Assembly: GCF_900110245.1 (NCBI RefSeq)
Contig: NZ_FOCZ01000002.1
Coordinates: 186,001 to 250,000, forward strand
Direction: 5' to 3'
Length of the DNA: 64,000 bases
Source: Niastella yeongjuensis
GTDB lineage: Bacteria; Bacteroidota; Bacteroidia; Chitinophagales; Chitinophagaceae
Shown here in pieces: positions 26,580 to 34,831 of this stretch. Made by a program: the position numbers and the translations under genes. The notes below the pieces were generated by a model, which was not told the origin of the DNA, ran no database searches, and saw only the letters and a list, made by a program, of their open reading frames with translations. Position 1 is the stretch's first letter, and each line of letters begins with the position of its first letter.

Positions 26580-26655
26580 CTGATTCACTTTTTTCCCTAC
26601 GCCTTTCTGGTTTTATATTACGATCGGGCATTTCTTTGCCCGATCCTGTTTTTTT
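26580..26655 (+). ncRNA. Candidate small RNA of about 75 nt
   Basis: Defined by the promoter at 26544-26573 and an intrinsic terminator at 26622-26655 (GATCGGGC / GCCCGATC stem, 8-nt loop, then CTGTTTTTTT). About 40 nt of pyrimidine-rich sequence precede the terminator. No start codon with a credible reading frame follows the predicted start. It could instead be an attenuated leader, but the next feature downstream is a terminator and then a convergent gene. Confidence 0.45.
26622..26655 (+). terminator. Terminator of the candidate small RNA
   Basis: Eight-bp perfect stem GATCGGGC / GCCCGATC with loop atttcttt, followed by CTG and seven T. Confidence 0.75.
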
Positions 26656-26693
26656 ATACCTACCTGAAAATCAAATAATATACTAAAAATAAA

Positions 26694-26727
26694 AAAGGCC
26701 CCGACAGTATCGTCGGGGCCTTTTTAA
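26694..26727. terminator. Bidirectional terminator after rng
   Basis: GGCCCCGAC-agtatc-GTCGGGGCC stem flanked by an A-run and a T-run; on the minus strand it lies just past the rng stop codon. Confidence 0.85.
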
Positions 26728-26739
26728 ATCTATTTAAGC

Positions 26740-28293
26740 TTATAGCTTTATTTCGTCGTCGTGTTTATCGAAGAAGTGGAATTCGGTGAGGTGATAATTG
26801 GTATTTTCCCTGATCTTAACCTTTTGGCCGTATTTCCATCTCCATTTCCATTGTTTCGATTTAAACAGGCTGCCTTTGGTAAGGTAGGCATGCATAATGG
26901 GATGTACAACCAGGGTAAGGTCTTTGTGCTGGTGGGTAATGAGGTAACTGAGGTTTTTTTCAATTTCATCCTCCAGCAGCAGGGTAGAAGAGATTTTACC
27001 GGTTCCGGCGCAACTGGGACAAACTTCCTGGGTATTTATGTTTACCTCAGGTTTCATCCGTTGCCGGGTAATTTGCATGAGCCCGAATTTGGAAATGGGC
27101 AGCACGGCGTGCTTGGCCCGGTCGGGGCGCATACATTCTTCCATAGCCTCCAGCAACTTACGTTTATTATCGGGCAGCTTCATATCAATAAAGTCAACCA
27201 CGATAATACCACCCAGATCGCGTAACCGTAACTGGCGGCTAATCTCCGCTGCGGCTTCAAGGTTGGTTTCCAGGGCATTTTGCTCCTGGTTATTGCCAAC
27301 GCTTTTATACCCGCTGTTTACATCAATTACGTGCAGGGCTTCCGTATGTTCAATAATAAGGTAGGCGCCACTTGGCAGGTTTACGGTTTTACCAAAGGCA
27401 GCTTTTACCTGTTTGGTAATTCCATACTGATCAAAAATGGGCAGTCCATTATTATAAAAAGAGACTATTTCTGCTTTTTCGGGTGCAATACGTTGAATGT
27501 AGTTGCGGGTATCGTTATAAATATTGCGGTCATTTACAACAACCCGGTTAAAGTCTTCATTCAACAGGTCGCGCAGGATACTGGTGGTTTTTGTTTGTTC
27601 ACTCAGAATCTTGGCGGGGGCTACTGCACCTTTTAAATTACCCTGAATTGTTTGCCAGGTTTCAACCAGTTCGGCAAGGTCTTCATGGAGTTCGGCAGTA
27701 TTCTTTCCTTCGGCAGCGGTACGAACTATAACCCCAAAGTTTTTGGGTTTAATAGCTTCCACTATCTTTTGCAGCCTTTTTCTTTCCTCGGCAGAATGGA
27801 TCTTGCGGGAAACGGCTACTATATCATTAAAAGGAGTGATTACTACAAAACGTCCGGGAAGGGAAATTTCGCAACTGAGGCGGGGGCCTTTGGCGGCGAT
27901 GGGCTCTTTCAATATCTGCACCAGAATGTTCGGCTTACCGCTTAGTACTTCGTTGATTTTACCGGTTTTGATAATTTCCGGTTCAACCTGGAAGGTGGCG
28001 AAGTTGAAACCCTGGGGGCTGTTATCACTAATAGCCTGTTGGGTGAATTTCAACAACGACCGGGCGTATGGGCTAAGATCTGTATAGTGAAGGAAAGCAT
28101 CCTTTTCAAAACCTACATCAACGAATGCAGCATTTAGTCCGGGGATGAGTTTCTTTACTTTTCCGAGATATAAGTCTCCCACCGCGAAGCTTGCATCAGC
28201 TTTTTCGTGATGCAATTCCACGAGTTTCTTGTCCTCTAATAGGGCGATTTCAACACCCTGAGGCGCTGCATTTATAATTAGTTCCTTATTCAA
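26740..28293 (-). CDS. rng: Ribonuclease E/G family endoribonuclease (RNase G-like)
   Basis: 517 residues, the length of RNase G without the long E-type scaffold tail. N-terminal S1 domain (about 35-125, with VGDLYLGKVKKLIPGLNAAF and VDVGFEKDAFLHYTDL), RNase H-like and DNase I-like parts with the metal-binding aspartates in VIDVNSGYKS and IIVVDFIDMKLPDNKRK, and a zinc-link motif CPSCAGTGK near residue 427. It cleaves single-stranded AU-rich RNA and takes part in rRNA 5' processing and mRNA turnover. The basic C-terminus WKWRWKYGQKVKIRENTNYH is usual in Bacteroidota members. Separated from the upstream ribosomal-protein-like gene by a terminator. Confidence 0.95.
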   Translation of the reverse strand: MNKELIINAAPQGVEIALLEDKKLVELHHEKADASFAVGDLYLGKVKKLIPGLNAAFVDVGFEKDAFLHYTDLSPYARSLLKFTQQAISDNSPQGFNFATFQVEPEIIKTGKINEVLSGKPNILVQILKEPIAAKGPRLSCEISLPGRFVVITPFNDIVAVSRKIHSAEERKRLQKIVEAIKPKNFGVIVRTAAEGKNTAELHEDLAELVETWQTIQGNLKGAVAPAKILSEQTKTTSILRDLLNEDFNRVVVNDRNIYNDTRNYIQRIAPEKAEIVSFYNNGLPIFDQYGITKQVKAAFGKTVNLPSGAYLIIEHTEALHVIDVNSGYKSVGNNQEQNALETNLEAAAEISRQLRLRDLGGIIVVDFIDMKLPDNKRKLLEAMEECMRPDRAKHAVLPISKFGLMQITRQRMKPEVNINTQEVCPSCAGTGKISSTLLLEDEIEKNLSYLITHQHKDLTLVVHPIMHAYLTKGSLFKSKQWKWRWKYGQKVKIRENTNYHLTEFHFFDKHDDEIKL

Positions 28294-28442
28294 GCGTACT
28301 GTCTTTATACCGTCTAAACCATCTCATCACTACAAGGAAAGGTGCTGAAGAGGAATCAGTTGTCAGGTATCAGAATCAGCCTAGTAAGTACTCTAAAATA
28401 ACCTGTAATAAATGACAACATAACTAGATTCAGCGAAAGAAG

Positions 28443-28475
28443 GAAAAGGCCTCGCCGAATGGCGCGACCTTTTTC
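28443..28475 (-). terminator. Terminator after the 31-residue basic protein gene
   Basis: GGTCGCGCC-attc-GGCGAGGCC stem (one mismatch, one G-T) followed on the minus strand by TTTTCC. Ends the HU-TPR-small basic protein unit. Confidence 0.65.
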
Positions 28476-28487
28476 AAGAAGATAAAA

Positions 28488-28583
28488 CTAGCGGTTCTTC
28501 TTCTTATGCCGATTTTTTCTTAATCTTTTTTTACGCTTGTGCGTGGCTATTTTATGACGCTTTCTTTTTTTACCACAAGGCAT
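28488..28583 (-). CDS. AURKAIP1/COX24-domain small basic ribosomal protein (bS22/mS38-like)
   Basis: 31 residues: it starts MPCGKKRKRHKIATHKRKKR and ends in KKKNR, with 18 Lys/Arg and 3 other-position His residues. ATG at 28581-28583, TAG at 28488-28490. The KRxKRxKxATHKRKKRxRxxRHKKK pattern is the AURKAIP1/COX24 domain, the conserved core of the mitochondrial small-subunit protein mS38 and of the mycobacterial bS22 protein. It is therefore probably an rRNA-embedded ribosomal protein. Third gene of a unit with HU and the TPR protein. Too short for most automatic gene calling. Confidence 0.88.
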   Translation of the reverse strand: MPCGKKRKRHKIATHKRKKRLRKNRHKKKNR

Positions 28584-28646
28584 ATTACACCAATGAGTTT
28601 AAAATTAAATAATACTGTTTCAAATGTCTTTACCGGAAAGGTTTAA

Positions 28647-29492
28647 TTATTTATTACCAAGTAATTTAATCCGTTCGTCGATTTCATGAACGATATCGGC
28701 ATTGTGAATGTGCTTCTTTGCTTCGTTATACCATTTCACTGCACCTGCCTTATCGTTTTGCCGTTCGTAGGCTTCAGCCAGCATCAACATCGCTTCTACA
28801 TTCTCTGGCTGGTGTTGCACTACTTTCAGGAGGCGGTCAACTGCTTTATCAAACTGCCCTGAAATAATTCCGCCTAAACCGAGCATAAATTGTGCATACA
28901 TATTTTCCGGGTCCCGTTCTGCTACTTCTCTTATTTTCAAAATTCCCTCCATGGGTGAGTCGCTGATGCCGGCGAGCAGATAACAACTGCCGAGGCCGAT
29001 TTTCAACGAATCATTGTCCGGTGCAATTTGTAATGCTTTCTCAAATAACTCTTTAGCTTCAATTCCCATCCACCGCTGTAACTCCGGGTTATCCTGGCGG
29101 CGAATGCCCTCTAAAAAGAATTGGGCAGCAAAGGTGAGACTTTTTTGAGAATTTTCCAATTTAGCGGCTTCTGCTGTGTAATAACCGTAGGGAAGTAGCA
29201 AATGCGCCGAGTCTTTCCAGAACCCGGCCAGTTGTTTATACACCTTTTCCTGCTGTTCTTTTACGTCACCGCGTACCACAGCCGTTTCCAACTGAGCAAC
29301 CTGGGCCTGCTGGGCAGGTGTCAGTTGCTTCTTGGATGCCTCCAGAATGGTAGTAAAACTTATTTCTTTAGGACTGGTTGCTGCTGCAACAGCACCAGGG
29401 TTTTTTTTAGGGGGAATGGTTTTGCCAAAAAAATAGATCAGGCACAGGACTACGACTCCGCTGCCTACCAGGATCAGTTGTTGCTTTTTCAA
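28647..29492 (-). CDS. Membrane-anchored TPR protein
   Basis: 281 residues. One N-terminal membrane anchor (MKKQQLILVGSGVVVLCLIY), a Pro/Ala/Ser linker, a helical segment, then TPR units from about residue 135: AKELFEKALQIAPDNDSLKI, REVAERDPENMYAQFMLGLG, AVDRLLKVVQHQPENVEAML and AGAVKWYNEAKKHIHNADIV. A common Bacteroidota gene between HU and rng; role unknown, probably a periplasmic or membrane-tethered scaffold. Spaced 25 bp after HU. Confidence 0.85.
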   Translation of the reverse strand: MKKQQLILVGSGVVVLCLIYFFGKTIPPKKNPGAVAAATSPKEISFTTILEASKKQLTPAQQAQVAQLETAVVRGDVKEQQEKVYKQLAGFWKDSAHLLLPYGYYTAEAAKLENSQKSLTFAAQFFLEGIRRQDNPELQRWMGIEAKELFEKALQIAPDNDSLKIGLGSCYLLAGISDSPMEGILKIREVAERDPENMYAQFMLGLGGIISGQFDKAVDRLLKVVQHQPENVEAMLMLAEAYERQNDKAGAVKWYNEAKKHIHNADIVHEIDERIKLLGNK

Positions 29493-29517
29493 GAATCAAA
29501 TCATTTAAGCAACAAAT

Positions 29518-29838
29518 TTACATCTCATCATCCGGGTTTGGCTGATCTTCTTTTACTGATTGCAGTTTTTTAACTTCTGCAACGAATTCTTTGGCTGGTT
29601 TGAATGCGGGAATAAAATGTTCGGGAATGTGCACCGCAATATTCTTTTTGATATTACGGCCAATTTTAGCAGCTCTCTTCTTTGTAATAAAGCTGCCAAA
29701 TCCACGAATGTAGATGTTCTCGCCCTGGGACAAGGTGTCTTTTACTTCCTTGAACATGGTCTCCAGCGTAACCAGCACATCAACCTTCGGTATACCTGTT
29801 TTTTCCGATATTTGGTTAACGAGGTCTGCCTTTCTCAT
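29518..29838 (-). CDS. HU family DNA-binding protein
   Basis: 106 residues. MRKADLVNQISEKTGIPKVD start, dimer helices, the GFGSFITKKRAAKIGRNIKK beta-arm region with the usual GFGSF, and IPEHFIPAFKPAKEF (P-x-F-x-P-x-K). The arm sequence here has AVHIPEHFIPAFKP where most HU have I-P-A. An acidic C-terminal extension (KEDQPNPDDEM) follows the fold. A histone-like DNA-bending protein. Confidence 0.96.
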   Translation of the reverse strand: MRKADLVNQISEKTGIPKVDVLVTLETMFKEVKDTLSQGENIYIRGFGSFITKKRAAKIGRNIKKNIAVHIPEHFIPAFKPAKEFVAEVKKLQSVKEDQPNPDDEM

Positions 29839-30167
29839 GTCGCATGAATTTTTACGGGTTTACAAATTTTATTTTTTGAGAAAAATATTTTCATAGGAAA
29901 TGTCAAAGGCAATCTACACTAAATCAATTCTTTAATGAAATTAACGGTAAATTTTCACATTTGCAAGAAAAGTATAAACAATTGAAAATGAATTTTAAAC
30001 AAATCCCATGCCTGTTATTTCTCTAAAGTTATTCATTTTCATGAAGTTATAAAAAAATCACCCAAAAAACAAGTATTAGCATTTTTTTTCAGTTTTGGTA
30101 AAACCCGCTTCCACACTATTATTCATTGATTAAAAATGACCTGTTGGTGGATCAGGCGGGTTAAAAA
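29839..30167. other. AT-rich divergent promoter region between HU and mutY
   Basis: 329 nt, strongly AT-rich, no open frame of note. It must hold both promoters. A TTTG, 16-nt, TATTTTTC arrangement on the minus strand upstream of HU is the best candidate, with non-standard spacing. Confidence 0.4.
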
Positions 30168-31253
30168 ATGAGCAATAAATACATGAAACCTGATTTTACG
30201 CGTAAGCTTTTACAATGGAATAAGAATAGTAACACCAGAGCAATGCCATGGAAAGGAGAGAAAGACCCTTATAAAATATGGTTGAGTGAAATTATATTGC
30301 AACAAACAAGAGTTGAACAAGGCTGGAGTTATTATGAAAAATTCATTGCTGCATTCCCTACCATAATTCATCTGGCAAAAGCAAAAGAAGAAAAGGTTTT
30401 TAAAATGTGGGAAGGACTCGGTTATTACAGCCGTTGTAAAAATCTCATTGCTACAGCCCGCAAAATAGCCAGTGATTATAAAGGAAAATTTCCTGCTACC
30501 TACGATGAAATAAAAGCGCTGCCCGGCATTGGGCCCTATACAGCGGCTGCCGTTTCTTCGTTTGCGTTCAATGCACCGCATGCGGTGGTAGATGGAAATG
30601 TGCAACGCATACTGGCTCGTTACTTTGGTATTGCCACGCCTATTGATACAACAGCTGGCAAGAAGGAGTTTCAAACCCTGGCCCAATCGTTATTATACCT
30701 TGATGAGCCCAGCACCTATAACCAGGCCATCATGGATTTTGGCGCCGTGGTATGTAAGCCACAAAACCCATTGTGCAGCGATTGTGTGCAAAACAAGGCC
30801 TGTGAAGCATTTAAACAGCAAACAGTAACACAGCTGCCGGTAAAACAAAAAGCCATCATCCGCAAAGAGCGCTGGTTCTATTACTTTATCATAGAATACA
30901 AAGGCAGGTGGTATATAAAACAAAGAACGGGTAAGGATATATGGGAAAATTTATTTGAGTTTGTTTTGTTTGAATCGCCCGCTGCTGTTGAAAGCATTAC
31001 CCCCCAAACGCCATTCCTTAAGAAGCTGGTTAACGGACAGCAATGCCATATAGAAAGCATTAGCCGTATGTACCGCCAGCAACTAACACATCAAACCATT
31101 CATGGACGGTTTATAAAGGTTAAGGTACAGGATGCCTTACCCACTTTGAGCAATTATCTGCTAATTGATAAGAAGCAACTATCCAATTATGCCTTTCCGC
31201 GGGTTATAACAACGTTTTTGGGTGAGCCCGTAACCCCGGCCCAGTTGTTTTAA
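30168..31253 (+). CDS. mutY: A/G-specific adenine glycosylase MutY
   Basis: 361 residues. Catalytic Glu41 (WLSEIILQQTRV), helix-hairpin-helix LPGIGPYTAAA (118-128), catalytic Asp142 (VVDGNVQRI), and the iron-sulfur loop C196-x6-C203-x2-C206-x5-C212. A C-terminal Nudix-like domain (from about 225, RKERWFYYFIIEYKGRWYIK) recognises 8-oxoguanine. It removes adenine mispaired with 8-oxoG. ATG at 30168; an in-frame Met at 30183 is also possible. Neighbour of ssb and gld genes, a conserved Bacteroidota arrangement. Confidence 0.97.
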   Translation: MSNKYMKPDFTRKLLQWNKNSNTRAMPWKGEKDPYKIWLSEIILQQTRVEQGWSYYEKFIAAFPTIIHLAKAKEEKVFKMWEGLGYYSRCKNLIATARKIASDYKGKFPATYDEIKALPGIGPYTAAAVSSFAFNAPHAVVDGNVQRILARYFGIATPIDTTAGKKEFQTLAQSLLYLDEPSTYNQAIMDFGAVVCKPQNPLCSDCVQNKACEAFKQQTVTQLPVKQKAIIRKERWFYYFIIEYKGRWYIKQRTGKDIWENLFEFVLFESPAAVESITPQTPFLKKLVNGQQCHIESISRMYRQQLTHQTIHGRFIKVKVQDALPTLSNYLLIDKKQLSNYAFPRVITTFLGEPVTPAQLF

Positions 31254-31473
31254 AGCCGTTAGGAATCTTTATTATCGTTCATATGAGCCTATAGGCACTA
31301 TTATGTACCCGTGAACACGCATGGGAAAAACTATACTATTTGTAAAAGTCACTACAGATGGCTATCGGGGTCATAATCAGCCTAAAAAACTTCTATTTTT
31401 TTCTATTAAAAAATTTAACTTTAAAAAGGAATAAAAAGGCGCAGACGATTATATAACATCAAATTTACCATCT

Positions 31474-31923
31474 ATGAGAGGAGTAAACAGGGTAATGCTA
31501 ATTGGTAATTTAGGAAAGGACCCGGATACACAGCACCTTGAGGGACATATTGCCGTAGCAAAATTTCCTTTGGCGACCACCGAGACATTTAAAGACAGAT
31601 CGGGCAAGCTCATTTCTCAAACAGAATGGCATACCGTGGTACTTTGGAGAGGATTGGCAGAACTGGCGCAAAAATACCTGCACAAAGGCAGCCTGGTGTA
31701 CATCGAAGGCAGACTCCGTACTCGTAGCTGGGAAGATAAAGAAGGTAATAAAAAATTTGCAACCGAAGTAGTAGGAGATAACCTGATCATGCTGGATAAA
31801 AGGGCCGATGCCACGCACGGCTCACATGGCACTACCACTCCGCATAGCGATAATATAGAAGGTTTTAACAGTGCCGATATACCACCCATAGGGGATACCC
31901 CATCTCAGGATTTGCCATTCTAA
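31474..31923 (+). CDS. ssb: Single-stranded DNA-binding protein
   Basis: 149 residues. OB-fold with VNRVMLIGNLGKDPDTQHLE, a conserved TEWHTVVLWRGLAELAQKYL and GSLVYIEGRLRTRSWEDKEG, then a short linker with His/Thr/Ser and the acidic tip SQDLPF that binds partner proteins. Coats single-stranded DNA in replication, repair and recombination. Confidence 0.97.
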   Translation: MRGVNRVMLIGNLGKDPDTQHLEGHIAVAKFPLATTETFKDRSGKLISQTEWHTVVLWRGLAELAQKYLHKGSLVYIEGRLRTRSWEDKEGNKKFATEVVGDNLIMLDKRADATHGSHGTTTPHSDNIEGFNSADIPPIGDTPSQDLPF

Positions 31924-31962
31924 CCCAACCCATTATTTTTGCAGTTCAAAAATAAAATCAGC

Positions 31963-32006
31963 GGGGCCGATTAAAGAAATGTAAAGTTGCTTTTAATCGA
32001 CCCCTT
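31963..32006 (+). terminator. Terminator of ssb
   Basis: GGGGCCGATTAAA / TTTAATCGACCCC imperfect stem followed by TTTCTG. A -7-like TAACTTTG for gldE begins seven nt later (32013-32020). Confidence 0.65.
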
Positions 32007-32093
32007 TCTGATTAACTTTGTTAATTAAGGATTTAACGACTGGGATGCAAATCGACTTGACGAGATCAATTTTATTCATGAAAACCCCAAGTT

Positions 32094-33446
32094 TTGGATA
32101 AGCCTTTGTTGATTTTTGGATTTGAGTATGTGTTTAAGCTGCTGTTGATGGTGACCAACGTACAGGCTACCACTCTGTTGGCTGCCGCGGTACTGGTGTT
32201 ATTGCTGCTCTCATTTTTTATTTCCGGTGCTGAAATGGCTTTCTTTTCCCTCACGTACCGGGATATCAATATGCTTAAAACGAAGCAGGACACCGGCTGG
32301 AAAAGGATTGCCACCCTGCTGGAAGAACCCAGGGCCCTGCAGGCTTCCCTAATGATTTCCAATACCCTGGTGAACATTGCCATTATTATACTCCTCAATT
32401 TTTTTATTGATCAGGTACTGATCATAAAACCGGGTAATGTGTCAATGTGGGTGGGGTACGGTATAAAGCTCGTTATAATATCTTCCCTCATTATACTTTT
32501 TGGCGAAATACTGCCCAAAGTACGGGCATCGCAAAATAACCTGCGTTCAGCCTACGAAGCCTCCTTTTTGGTAGAGGTGATCTTTTACATGTTCAAACGG
32601 ATCTCTACCTGGCTACTCAGGATCTCTGATGGCCTTGAATCGTTATTAGGTGGCAAAGCCTCCAGGGCATACACCCACCAACAACTGGAACAGGCCATTA
32701 AAAGCACCATCCACGAAGAAGAAGAACAACGCATACTGGCCGGGATCTATAAATTCCCCAACATTACCGTAAAGCAGATCATGCGCACCCGGCTTGATGT
32801 GAATGGTATTGAATACGAGGCCAGTTTTGAGGCACTGAAAAGGAAAGTGGAAGAACTGCACTATTCCCGCCTGCCGGTATACCGTAAAAGTCTTGACGAC
32901 ATTGTTGGGATCGTTCACACCAAAGACTTGTTGCCGTATTTGAATGAAGCCGATAATTTCGACTGGCATATTGTTGTTCGGCCACCATTTTTTGTACACG
33001 AACAAAAACACATCGAAGACCTGCTGAAGGAATTTCAAACCAGGCACGTGCACTTTGCCGTGGTAGTGGACGAGTTTGGCGGTACCAGCGGTATTGTTAC
33101 CCTGGAAGACATTCTGGAAGAGATCATTGGCGACATCAGGGATGAATTTGATGAAGAGGAAACCGGCAGCAAGAAAATAGACGAGAACACTTACATTTTC
33201 GAAGGCCGCACCATGATACACGATGCCTGCAAAATGATGAACCTGGCAGAAGATACATTCGACCAGGTAAAAGGCGACAGCGATTCCATGGCCGGCTTAA
33301 TGCTGGAACTGGTAGGTGAAATTCCAAAAGTAAATGATACCGCCTCTGTGGGTGATTTTGACTTTGTGGCCCTGGAAGTTGACCGTAACCGCATTCGGAA
33401 AATAAAAGTAACCATCAATATTAAACAGGATAAACAAGTTAGCTAG
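32094..33446 (+). CDS. gldE: Gliding motility-associated CNNM/CBS membrane protein GldE
   Basis: 450 residues from a TTG start at 32094, or 432 from the in-frame ATG at 32148; I keep the longer frame because it adds a membrane-proximal segment, but cannot decide. The DUF21/CNNM membrane domain (about 25-200, with LLLLSFFISGAEMAFFSLTY and ILFGEILPKVRASQ) is followed by two CBS domains (about 215-335, IMRTRLDVNGI; VVVDEFGGTSGIVTLEDILE) and a CorC/HlyC transporter-associated domain. GldE is needed for gliding and type IX secretion when GldD is altered. 7-bp gap to gldD. An ATG frame of eight codons (MKTPSFG) at 32078-32101 overlaps the TTG start. Confidence 0.9.
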   Translation: MDKPLLIFGFEYVFKLLLMVTNVQATTLLAAAVLVLLLLSFFISGAEMAFFSLTYRDINMLKTKQDTGWKRIATLLEEPRALQASLMISNTLVNIAIIILLNFFIDQVLIIKPGNVSMWVGYGIKLVIISSLIILFGEILPKVRASQNNLRSAYEASFLVEVIFYMFKRISTWLLRISDGLESLLGGKASRAYTHQQLEQAIKSTIHEEEEQRILAGIYKFPNITVKQIMRTRLDVNGIEYEASFEALKRKVEELHYSRLPVYRKSLDDIVGIVHTKDLLPYLNEADNFDWHIVVRPPFFVHEQKHIEDLLKEFQTRHVHFAVVVDEFGGTSGIVTLEDILEEIIGDIRDEFDEEETGSKKIDENTYIFEGRTMIHDACKMMNLAEDTFDQVKGDSDSMAGLMLELVGEIPKVNDTASVGDFDFVALEVDRNRIRKIKVTINIKQDKQVS

Positions 33447-33453
33447 ATCTCCA

Positions 33454-34047
33454 ATGAAAACATCGCTGTTAAAGTACGTTCCCTTTATCGTATTACTGAT
33501 TTCTGTAGTAGCCTGCAACAGTACGTATACCCCCAAACGGAAAGGATATTTCAAAATTGATTTCCCGAAACATGAATACAAAGTGTTTGAGCAGCCCGGC
33601 TACCCTTACACATTCGAATACCCGGTATATGCTTCTGTATTAAAAGACACTACCTTTTTTGAAGATAAACCCGAGAACCCGTACTGGATCAACATCGACA
33701 TACCCCGGTTTCATGGGAAAATTTATATCAGTTATAAAGAGATTGGAAAGAACGATCTGAACAAACTGGTAAATGATGCCTACAACATGACCTATAAACA
33801 CAGTACCAGGGCTACCGAGATCGTTGATTCTGCCATGCACACACCCAATGGAGTAGGCGGGGTGTTTTTCTCAGTGGGTGGCAATGCCGCTACCGCCAAA
33901 CAATTCTTTGTAACCGATTCCACCAGACACTTTTTACGGGGCGCCCTGTATTTCGACGCCAGTCCTAATGAAGATTCACTGCGAGTGGTTAACAATTTTT
34001 TGCAGGACGATATGAAACACCTGATCAATACATTCAGGTGGAAATAA
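33454..34047 (+). CDS. gldD: Gliding motility lipoprotein GldD
   Basis: 197 residues. Signal peptide with lipobox VAC (Cys21, LLISVVACNS). Characteristic YTPKRKGYFKIDFPKHEYKV start, CPY-like YPYTFEYPVYASV and later NPYWINIDIPRFHGKIYISY, then GGVFFSVGGNAATAKQFFVT and the C-terminal RGALYFDASPNEDSLRVVNN. GldD is a lipoprotein required for gliding and type IX secretion. It is coupled to gldE (7-nt gap), the order known from gliding Bacteroidota. Confidence 0.93.
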   Translation: MKTSLLKYVPFIVLLISVVACNSTYTPKRKGYFKIDFPKHEYKVFEQPGYPYTFEYPVYASVLKDTTFFEDKPENPYWINIDIPRFHGKIYISYKEIGKNDLNKLVNDAYNMTYKHSTRATEIVDSAMHTPNGVGGVFFSVGGNAATAKQFFVTDSTRHFLRGALYFDASPNEDSLRVVNNFLQDDMKHLINTFRWK

Positions 34048-34083
34048 GGAGGGCTGGCGGTAAATGCCAAATTCCGGTAAAAC

Positions 34084-34114
34084 TTTGCCAGGGGCTGCGC
34101 CAGTTTTATGTTTA
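34084..34114 (+). promoter_or_regulatory. Promoter of the DUF3109 gene
   Basis: TTTG (34084-34087), 19 nt, TATGTTTA (34107-34114), seven of eight matches in the -7 box. Expected start near 34121, about 20 nt before the GTG start codon. Confidence 0.55.
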
Positions 34115-34139
34115 ATTTTACGCTTTAAAACCTTTTTAA

Positions 34140-34733
34140 GTGATAGTAGTAGACAAAGTGTTGATCAGTGATGAAATTGCCGAAGCACAATTTGTGTGTG
34201 ACCTTACCAAATGTAAGGGCGGCTGTTGTGAAGAAGGAGATGCCGGCGCTCCCCTTGAGGATGCCGAACTGGACATCATGGTTGACCTGTATGAAAAAAT
34301 AAAGCCTTACCTCACCCCGGCCTCTGTTGCTGAGGTAGAGCGTAAAGGCAAATATGTTTATCATAAAGAATTTGGCTGGGTAACACCCACGCTGGGTGGT
34401 GATAATGAGATCTGCGTGTATGGCACCCGCGATGAGAAAGGCATCATAAAATGCGCCTTTGAACAGGCTTATAACGATGGCGTTATCGGCTGGAAAAAGC
34501 CCATAAGCTGCCATTTCTTCCCCATAATTCAAAAAACCGGCAAGAAAGGGGATTACGATCGAATGAACTATGAACCCCGGCCCACTTTGTGCAGCCCTGC
34601 CTGCTCGCTGGGAAAGAAATTAAAAGTGCCGGTATACAAATTCCTGAAGGAACCTATTGTTCGCAAATACGGTGAGGATTTTTATAATGCCCTGGATATA
34701 GCTGCCACAGAGTACAAGTCTGACAAACACTAG
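34140..34733 (+). CDS. DUF3109 family cysteine-rich protein
   Basis: 197 residues from a GTG at 34140 (MIVVDKVLISDEIAEAQF), the first possible start after the promoter. Cysteines at 20, 25, 29 and 30 (FVCDLTKCKGGCCEEGDAG), with later ones in ICVYG, IIKCAFEQ, ISCHFFPI and TLCSPACSLG, the pattern of DUF3109, a member of the broader YkgJ/zinc-or-iron-binding cysteine-cluster proteins. It probably binds a metal cluster; the function is unknown. Located just before lutB. Confidence 0.9.
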   Translation: MIVVDKVLISDEIAEAQFVCDLTKCKGGCCEEGDAGAPLEDAELDIMVDLYEKIKPYLTPASVAEVERKGKYVYHKEFGWVTPTLGGDNEICVYGTRDEKGIIKCAFEQAYNDGVIGWKKPISCHFFPIIQKTGKKGDYDRMNYEPRPTLCSPACSLGKKLKVPVYKFLKEPIVRKYGEDFYNALDIAATEYKSDKH

Positions 34734-34831
34734 TAAAACAACGGGATAACGCGCGATTGTGAAGCAAATGGTATCAGGGAACCTGGAACGTTGAATCCAA
34801 CAGGCAATAAGCACTTAAAAAAGAATTGGGA

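Noticed and set aside
26420-26686. 88-codon plus-strand frame
   Set aside because: Runs across the operator-like repeats, a promoter and a terminator hairpin; sequence shows no domain. The small-RNA reading explains the region better.
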